NCBI GenBank assembly: GCA_016271365.2
Contig: CM028130.1
Span: 468,877,501 to 468,941,500 of the forward strand
Length of the DNA stretch: 64,000 nt
Source of the DNA: Neoceratodus forsteri
Taxonomy: Eukaryota; Chordata; Ceratodontiformes; Ceratodontidae
Reading direction: 5' to 3'
The notes beneath the pieces were generated by a model, which was not told the DNA's origin, ran no database searches, and was given only the letters and a program-made list of their open reading frames with translations. Both the position numbers and the translations under genes were made by a program. Within the stretch, counting starts at the first letter, position 1. Each line of letters opens with the position of its first letter. Shown here piece after piece: positions 54,901 to 64,000 of the stretch.

Positions 54901-57900
54901 CAGCCCATGACTACAACTTCCTCAGGCATGCTACAGTACAGGGACAGTGTCACAGCTCCTGACTACAACTTCCTCAGGGATTCTGTAGTACAGGGATGGT
55001 GTCAGAGCCGTGACTACAACTTCTGCAGGGATGTTACAGTACAGAGAAGGTAACACAGACCCTCATTACAACTTCCTCAGGATGCTACACTACAGAGATG
55101 GTGACACAGACCAGCACTACAACTTCCTCAGAGATGCTACAGTACAGAGACGGTGACACAGACCCCACCACAACTTCCTCAGTGATGCTACAGAACAGGA
55201 ATGGTGTCACAGCCCTGACTACAACTTCCTCAGGATGCTACAGTACAGGGATGGTGTCAGCGCCCTGACTACAACTTCCTCAGGGATGCTACAGTACAGG
55301 CTTGGAGTTGCAGCCTCTCACTACTGCATCCTCAGGGATGCTACAGTACAGGGACAGTGCCACAGCCCTCACTTTAATATTCCCAGGATGCTACAGTACA
55401 GGGACGGTGTCACAGCCCCTCACTACAACATCCTATGGGATGCTACTGTGCAGGGACAGTGTCACAGCCCATCACTATAATATTCTCAGGAAGCTACAGT
55501 ACAGGGACAGACTCACAGCCCCTCACTATAACATCCTCAGGGAACTACAGTACAGGAACAGTGTCACAACCCTCAATATAACATCCTCAGAGAAGCTACT
55601 GTACAGGGACAGTGTCACAGCCCTCACTATAACATCCTCAGGGATGCTACAGTACAGGTTCAGTGTCAGAGACCCTCACTATAACATCCTCAGGGATGCT
55701 ACAGTAGAGGTACAGTGTCAGAGACCCTCACTATAATATCCTCAGGGATGCTACACTACAGGGACAGTGTCACAGCCCCTCACTATAACATCCTCAGGGA
55801 TGCTACAGTACAGGTTCAGTGTCAGAGACCCTCACTATAACATCCTCAGGGATGCTACAGTACAGGGACAGTGTCACAGCCCCTCACCATGACATCCTCA
55901 GAGATGATACGGTAGAGGGACAGTCTCACAACCCCTCACTATAACATCCACAGGGATGCTATGGTACAGGCACAGTGTCACAGCCCCTCACTATAACATT
56001 GTTAGGGATGCTGCGGTACAGGGACAGTGTCACAGTCCCTCACTATAACATCCTCAGGGAAGTTACAGTACAGGGACAGTGTCAGTCCTCACTATAACAT
56101 CCTCAGGAAGCTACAGTAAAGGGACAGTGTCACAGCCCCTCACTAAAACATCTTCAAGGATGCTAGAGTACTGGGACAGTGACACAGTCCCTCACTACAA
56201 CATCCTCATGGATGCTACAGTACAGGGTCAGTGTCACAACCCCTCACTATAATATCCTTAAGGATGCTACAGTACAGGGACAGTGTCACAGCCCCTCACT
56301 CTTACATCCTTAAGGATGCTACAGTACAAGGACAGTGTCACAGCCACTCACTATAACATCCTGAGGGTTGCTACAGTACAGGGACAGGGTCACAGCCCCT
56401 CACTATTACATCCTCAGGGATGCTACAGAACAGGGACAGAGTCACAGCCCCTCACTAAAACATCCTTAGGGATGCTACGGTACAGGGACAGTGTCACAGC
56501 CCCTCACTAAAACATCCTTAGGGATGCTACAATACAGGGACAGTGTCACAGCCCCTCAATATGACATCCTCAGAAATGCTACGGTAGAGGAACAGTGTCA
56601 CAGCCCCTCATTACAACTCCCTCAGGGATGCTGCAGTACAGGGATGGTGTCACAGCCCCCTGACTACAACTTCCTCAGGGATGCTGCAGTGCAGGGACAG
56701 TATCACAGACCATGACTACCACTGCTTCAAGGATACTGCAGTACAGGGACAGTGTCACAGCCCATGACTACTAATTCCTCAGGATGCTACAGTGCAGGGA
56801 CAGTGTCATAGCCCCTGACTAAAACTTCCTCAGGAATGCTACAGTAAAGGAATGGTGTCAAAGCCCCTGACTCCAACTTCTTCAGGGGTGCTACTGTAAA
56901 GGGACGGTGTCAAATCCCCTGACTCCAGCTTCATCACAGATGTTACAGAACAGGAATGGTGTCATAGCCCCTGACTCCAACTTCCTCAAGGATGTTACAG
57001 TACAGAGATGGTGTCACAGCCCCTGACTACAACTTCCTCAGGGTTGCTACAGTACAGGGACAGTGTCACAGCCCCTGACTACAACTTCCTCAGGGATGCT
57101 ACAGTACAGGGACGGTGTCACAGCCTCTGACTACAACTTCCTCATGGATGCTACAGTACTGGGACAGTGTCACCTCTCCTGACTACAACTTTCTCAGAGA
57201 TTCTACAGTACAGGGATGGTGTCACAGCCCCTGACTACAACTTCTGCAGGGATGCTACGGTACAGAGACAGTAACACAGACCCTCACTACAACTTCTTCA
57301 GGGATGTTACACTACAGAGACGGTGACACATACCCTCACTACAACTTCCTCAGGGATGCTACAGTACAGGGACAGTGTCACAGCCCCTCATTACAACTCC
57401 CTCAGGGATGCTGCAGTACAGGGATGGTGTCACAGCCCCTGACTACAACTTCCTCAGGGATGCTGCAGTGCAGGGACAGTATCACAGACCATGACTACCA
57501 CTTTCTCAAGGATGCTGCAGCACAGGGACAGTCACAGCCCATGACTACTAATTCCTCAGGATTTTACAGTGCAGGGACAGTGTCATAGCCCTGACTAAAA
57601 CTTCCTCAGGAATGCTACAGTAAAGGGATGGTGTCAAAGGCCCTGACTCCAACTTCCTCAGGGGTGCTACAGTAAAGGGACGGTGTCAAAGCCCCTGACT
57701 CCAGCTTCATCAGGGATGCTACAGAACAGGAATGGTGTCATAGCCCCTGACTCCAACTTCCTCAAGGATGTTACAGTACAGAGATGGTGACACAGACCAG
57801 CACTACAACTTCCTCAGAGATGCTACAGTACAGAGACGGTGACACAGACCCTCACTACAACTTCCTCAGGTATACTACAGAACAGGAATGGTGTCACAGC

Positions 57901-60900
57901 CCCTGACTAAAACTTCCTCAGGGATGCTACAGTACAGGGATGGTGTCAGCGCCCCTGACTACAACTTCCTCAGGGATGCTACAGTACAGGGATGGTTTCA
58001 CAGCCCCTGAATACAACTTCCTCAGGGATGCTACAGTACAGGGACGGTGCCACAGCCCCTGACTACAACTTCCACAGGGGTTCTTCAGTACAGGGACAGT
58101 GTCACAGACCCTCACTATGACTTTCTCAGGGATGCTGCAGTATAGGACGGTGTCACCACCCTCACTACTACATCCTCAGAGATGCTGCAGTACAGGGACA
58201 CTAGTCACAGCCCCTCACTACAGCATCCTCAGGAAGCTACAAAACAGGGACAGTGTCGCAGACCATCACTACGGCATCCTCAGGGATGCTACAGTACAGG
58301 GACAGTAGCACAGCCCCTCACTACAACATCCTCGAGGATGCTATAGAACAGGGATGATGTCACAGCCCCTCACTACAACTTACTCAGGGAAGCCACAGTA
58401 CAGGCTTGGAGTTGCAGCCTCTCACTACTGCATCCTCAGGGATGCTACAGTACAGGGACAGTGCCACAGCCCCTCACTTTAATATTCCCAGGGATGCTAA
58501 GTACATGGACGGTGTCACAGCCCCTCACTACAACATCCTAAGGGATGCTACAGTGCAGGGACAGTGTCACAGCCCATCACTATAATATTCTCAGGGAAGC
58601 TACAGTACAGGGACAGACTCACAGCCCCTCACTATAACATCCTCAGGGAACTACAGTACAGGAACAGTGTCACAACCCCTCAATATAACATCCTCAGAGA
58701 AGCTACTGTACAGGGACAGTGTCACAGCCCCTCACTATAACATCCTCAGGGATGCTACAGTACAGGTTCAGTGTCAGAGACCCTCACTATAACATCCTCA
58801 GGGATGCTACAGTAGAGGTACAGTGTCAGAGACCCTCACTATAATATCCTCAGGGATGCTACACTGCAGGGACAGTGTCACAGCCCCTCACTATAACATC
58901 CTCAGGGATGCTACAGTACAGGTTCAGTGTCAGAGACCCTCACTATAACATCCTCAGGGATGCTACAGTACAGGGACAGTGTCACAGCCCCTCACCATGA
59001 CATCCTCAGAGATGCTACGGTACAGAGACAGTAACACAGACCCTCACTACAACTTCTTCAGGGATGTTACACTACAGAGACGGTGACACAGACCCTCACT
59101 ACAACTTCCTCAGGGATGCTACAGTACAGGGACAGTGTCACCTCTCCTGACTACAACTTTCTCAGAGATTCTACAGTACAGGGATGGTGTCACAGCCCCT
59201 CACTATAACATCCACAGGGATGCTACGGTACAGGGACAGTGTCACAGCCCCTCACTATCACATACTCAGAGATGTTGCGGTACAGGGACAGTCTCACAGC
59301 CCCTCACCATAACATCCTTAGGGATGCTACAGGTCAGGGACAGTGTCATAGCCCCTGACTAAAACTTCCTCAGGAATGCTACAGTAAAGGGATGGTGTCA
59401 AAGCCCTGACTCCAACTCAGGGTGCTACAGTAAAGGGACGGTGTCAAAGCCCTGACTCCAACTTCATCAGGGATGCTACAGAACAGGAATGGTGTCATAG
59501 CCCCTTGACTCCAACTTCCTCAAGGATGTTACAGTACAGGGATGGTGTCACAGCCCTGACTACAACTTCCTCAGGGATGCTACAGTACAGGAACGGTGTC
59601 ACAGCCTCTGACTACAACTTCCTCATGGATGCTACAGTACAGGGACAGTGTCACCTCTCCTGACTACAACTTTCTCAGAGATTCTACAGTACAGGGATGG
59701 TGTCACAGCCCCTGACTACAACTTCTGCAGGGATGCTACGGTACAGAGACAGTAACACAGACCCTCACTACAACTTCTTCAGGGATGTTACACTACAGAG
59801 ACGGTGACACATACCCTCACTACAACTTCTCAGGGATGCTACAGTACAGGGACAGTGTCACAGCCCCTCATTACAACTCCTCAGGGATGCTGCAGTACAG
59901 GGATGGTGTCACAGCCCCTGACTACAACTTCCTCAGGGATGCTGCAGTGCAGGGACAGTATCACAGACCATGACTACCACTTTCTCAAGGATGCTGCAGT
60001 ACAGGGACAGTGTCACAGCCCATGACTACTAATTCCTCAGGGATTTTACAGTGCAGGGACAGTGTCATAGCCCTGACTAAAACTTCCTCAAGGATGTTAC
60101 AGTACAGGGATGGTGTCACAGCCCCTGACTACAACTTCCTCAGGGATGCTACAGTACAGGGACGGTGTCACAGCCCCTGACTACAACTTCCTCAGGGATG
60201 CTACAGTACAGGGACGGTGTCACAGCCTCTGACTACAACTTCCTCATGGATGCTACAGTACAGGGACAGTGTCAACTCTCCTGACTACAACTTTCTCAGA
60301 GATTCTACAGTACAGGGATGGTGTCACAGCCCCTGACTACAACTTCTGTAGGGATGCTACGGTACAGAGACAGTAACACAGACCCTCACTACAACTTCTT
60401 CAGGGATGTTACACTACAGAGACAGTGACACAGACCCTCACTACAACTTCCTCAGGGATGCTACAGTACAGGCACAGTGTCACAGCCCTCACTACGACTT
60501 ACTCAGGGATGCTACAGTACAGGGATGGTGTCACAGACCCTCACAATGACTTCATCAAGGATGCTACATTACAGGGACGGTGTCACAGCCCTCACTACAG
60601 TATCCTCAGGAAGCTACTGCAGTACAGGGACGGTGTCGCAGTCCTCACTACAGCATCCTCAGGGAAGCTGCAGTACACAGACCGTGTCACAGCCCCTCAC
60701 CACAGCATCCTCTGGGATGTTACAGTACAGGGATGGTGTAAAAGCCCTTGACTACAACTTACTCAGGGATACTACAGTACAGGGACGGTGTCACAGCCCA
60801 TGACTACAACTTCCTCAGGCATGCTACAGTACAGGGACAGTGTCACAGCTCCTGACTACAACTTCCTCAGGGATTCTGTAGTACAGGGATGGTGTCAGAG

Positions 60901-63900
60901 CCCGTGACTACAACTTCTGCAGGGATGTTACAGTACAGAGAAGGTAACACAGACCCTCATTACAACTTCCTCAGGGATGCTACACTACAGAGATGGTGAC
61001 ACAGACCAGCACTACAACTTCCTCAGAGATGCTACAGTACAGAGACGGTGACACAGACCCCCACTACAACTTCCTCAGTGATGCTACAGAACAGGAATGG
61101 TGTCACAGCCCCTGACTACAACTTCCTCAGGGATGCTACAGTACAGGGATGGTGTCAGCGCCCCTGACTACAACTTCCTCAGGGATGCTACAGTACAGGC
61201 TTGGAGTTGCAGCCTCTCACTACTGCATCCTCAGGGATGCTACAGTACAGGGACAGTGCCACAGCCCCTCACTTTAATATTCCCAGGGATGCTACAGTAC
61301 AGGGACGGTGTCACAGCCCCTCACTACAACATCCTATGGGATGCTACTGTGCAGGGACAGTGTCACAGCCCATCACTATAATATTCTCAGGGAAGCTACA
61401 GTACAGGGACAGACTCGCAGCCCCTCACTATAACATCCTCAGGGAACTACAGTACAGGAACAGTGTCACAACCCCTCAATATAACATCCTCAGAGAAGCT
61501 ACTGTACAGGGACAGTGTCACAGCCCCTCACTATAACATCCTCAGGGATGCTACAGTACAGGTTCAGTGTCAGAGACCCTCACTATAACATCCTCAGGGA
61601 TGCTACAGTAGAGGTACAGTGTCAGAGACCCTCACTATAATATCCTCAGGGATGCTACACTACAGGGACAGTGTCACAGCCCCTCACTATAACATCCTCA
61701 GGGAAGCTACAGTACAGGTTCAGTGTCAGAGACCCTCACTATAACATCCTCAGGGATGCTACAGTACAGGGACAGTGTCACAGCCCCTCACCATGACATC
61801 CTCAGAGATAATACGGTAGAGGGACAGTCTCACAGCCCCTCACTATAACATCCACAGGGATGCTATGGTACAGGCACAGTGTCACAGCCCCTCACTATAA
61901 CATTCTTAGGGATGCTGCTGGTACAGGGACAGTGTCACAGTCCCTCACTATAACATCCTCAGGGAAGTTACAGTACAAGGACAGTGTCAGTCCTCACTAT
62001 AACATCCTCAGGGAAGCTACAGTAAAGGACAGTGTCACAGCCCCTCACTAAAACATCTTCAAGGATGCTAGAGAGTACTGGGACAGTGACACAGTCCTCA
62101 CTACAACATCCTCATGGATGCTACAGTACAGGGTCAGTGTCACAACCCTCACTATAATATCCTTAAGGATGCTACAGTACAGGGACAGTGTCACAGCCCT
62201 CACTCTTACATCCTTAAGGATGCTACAGTACAAGGACAGTGTCACAGCCACTCACTATAACATCCTGAGGGTTGCTACAGTACAGGGACAGGGTCACAGC
62301 CCTCACTATTACATCCTCAGGGATGCTACAGAACAGGGACAGAGTCACAGCCCTCACTAAAACATCCTTAGGGATGCTACGGTACAGGGACAGTGTCACA
62401 GTCCTCACTATAACATCCTCAGGATGCTACAATACAGGGACAGTGTCACAGCCCCTCAATATGACATCCTCAGAAATGCTACGGTAGAGTAACAGTGTCA
62501 CAGCCCCTCATTACAACTCCCTCAGGAATGCTGCAGTACAGGGATGGTGTCACAGCCCCTGACTACAACTTCCTCAGGGATGCTGCAGTGCAGGGACAGT
62601 ATCACAGACCATGACTACCACTTTCTCAAGGATGCTGCAGTACAGGGACAGTGTCACAGCCCATGACTACTAATTCCTCAGGGATGCTACAGTGCAGGGA
62701 CAGTGTCATAGCCCCTGACTAAAACTTCCTCAGGAATGCTACAGTAAAGGAATGGTGTCAAAGCCCCTGACTCCAACTTCTTCAGGGGTGCTACTGTAAA
62801 GGGACGGTGTCAAATCCCCTGACTCCAGCTTCATCACGGATGTTACAGAACAGGAATGGTGTCATAGCCCCTGAATCCAACTTTCTCAAGGATGTTACAG
62901 TACAGAGATGGTGTCACAGCCCCCTGACTACAACTTCCTCAGGGTTGCTACAGTACAGGGACAGTGTCACAGCCCCTGACTACAACTTCCTCAGGGATGC
63001 AACAGTACAGGGACGGTGTCAGATCCTCTGACTACAACTTCCTCATGGATGCTACAGTACAGGGACAGTGTCACCTCTCCTGACTACAACTTTCTCAGAG
63101 ATTCTACAGTACAGGGATGGTGTCACAGCCCCTGACTACAACTTCTGCAGGGATGCTACGGTACAGAGACAGTAACACAGACCCTCACTACAACTTCTTC
63201 AGGGATGTTACACTACAGAGACGGTGACACAGACCCTCACTACAACTTCCTCAGGGATGCTACAGTACAGGCACAGCGTCACAGCCCCTCACTACGACTT
63301 ACTCAGGGATGCTACAGTACAGGGATGGTGTCACAGACCCTCACAATGACTTCATCAAGGATGCTACATTACAGGAACGGTGTCACAGCCCCTCACTACA
63401 GTATCCTCAGGAAGCTACTACAGTACAGGGCTGTGTCAGAGTCCTCACTACAGCATCCTCAGGGAAGCTGCAGTACACAGACCGTGTCACAGCCCTCACC
63501 ACAGCATCCTCTGGGATGTTACAGTACAGGGATGGTGTAAAGCCCTTGACTACAACTTACTCAGGATACTACAGTACAGGACGGTGTCACAGCCCATGAC
63601 TACAACTTCCTCAGGCATGCTACAGTACAGGGACAGTGACACAGCTCCTGACTACAACTTCCTCAGGGATTCTGTAGTACAGGGATGGTGTCAGAGCCTG
63701 TGACTACAACTCTGCAGGGATGTTACAGTACAGAGAAGGTAACACAGACCCTCATTACAACTTCCTCAGGGATGCTACACTACAGAGATGGTGACACAGA
63801 CCAGCACTACAACTTCCTCAGAGATGCTACAGTACAGAGACGGTGACACAGACCCCACACAACTTCCTCAGTGATGCTACAGAACAGGAATGGTGTCACA

Positions 63901-64000
63901 GCCCCTGACTACAACTTCCTCAGGGATGCTACAGTACAGGGATGGTGTCAGCGCCCCTGACTACAACTTCCTCAGGGATGCTACAGTACAGGCTTGGAGT
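51942..64000. repeat. ~52-bp minisatellite array, >12 kb, with higher-order structure
   Basis: About 230 contiguous units of ~52 bp, e.g. TGCTAC starts at 55801 and 55853. Consensus parts are CTCAGGGATGCTACAGTACA and GGGACAGTGTCACAGCCCCT. Two main subtypes differ in CTCACTATAACATC versus CTGACTACAACTTC and alternate in blocks (first subtype at about 51.9-52.7, 55.3-56.6, 58.4-59.0 and 61.2-62.5 kb). A rare variant CTTGGAGTTGCAGCCTCTCA recurs at 55301, 58405, 61200 and 63993. Fifty-two is not a multiple of three and one frame usually contains TAA or TGA, so frames inside are not genes. The array runs off the window. Confidence 0.95.

Noticed and set aside
51942..64000. Many open frames and a repeat/spacer look that could suggest a CRISPR array or a repetitive protein gene
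   Set aside because: Units are contiguous 52-mers without unique spacers. The unit length is not a multiple of three, and one frame is usually closed by TAA or TGA.

Overview
The window looks like intergenic DNA from a large, repeat-rich vertebrate genome. CR1-type LINEs with the octamer-like 3' tail (CATAGAAA)n, a Ty3/Gypsy element, a Penelope-like element (PLE), an L1/Tx1-like LINE and an endogenous-retrovirus-like LTR element occur together. This fits an amphibian, perhaps a caecilian, or less likely another non-mammalian tetrapod; that assignment is inference from element composition. I see no host protein-coding gene, no tRNA or rRNA gene, and nothing prokaryotic. Almost every reading frame is a decayed transposon frame; the one clean exception is an L1 ORF1.

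Layout. 1-1290: unassigned AT-rich DNA. 1391-13237: a decayed Gypsy element on the + strand (protease, RT, RNase H, integrase, long 3' LTR), split inside the integrase by a nearly full-length CR1 on the - strand (4239-8979). 13635-14195: a ~34-bp minisatellite. 14690-21744: pieces of at least three further LINEs, plus a repeat-rich block with a ~69-bp tandem array whose units begin like the 5' end of tRNA-Glu. 21745-35152: a PLE on the + strand. It opens with a long inverted repeat (arms 21745-22150 and 23025-23665), and its RT is cut in two by an 8.7-kb L1 insertion (25842-34568, - strand) flanked by a 9-bp target-site duplication. 35153-44053: two more CR1 copies on - and one CR1 3' fragment on +. 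44054-51941: a fourth CR1, split by a 6.9-kb LTR element (44574-51512) with 4-bp target-site duplications and a tRNA-Pro-like primer binding site but no recognisable gag or pol. 51942-64000: a ~52-bp minisatellite running off the window end, with alternating monomer subtypes and a higher-order period of about 2.8-3.1 kb.

The history can be read from the nesting. Gypsy predates CR1 copy A, the PLE predates the L1, and CR1 copy D predates the LTR element. In each case the host frame or family resumes on the far side of the insertion.

No cellular pathway is encoded here. The most unusual items are: the LTR element, which carries unfamiliar frames with a CX2C-X12-CX2C motif instead of gag/pol; the tRNA-Glu-like tandem array; the PLE inverted repeat with a hammerhead-like core; the ~2 kb of non-L1 sequence inside the L1 target-site duplication (candidate 3' transduction); and the higher-order structure of the terminal minisatellite. 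All alignments were made by eye, so boundaries are approximate unless a precise junction is stated.
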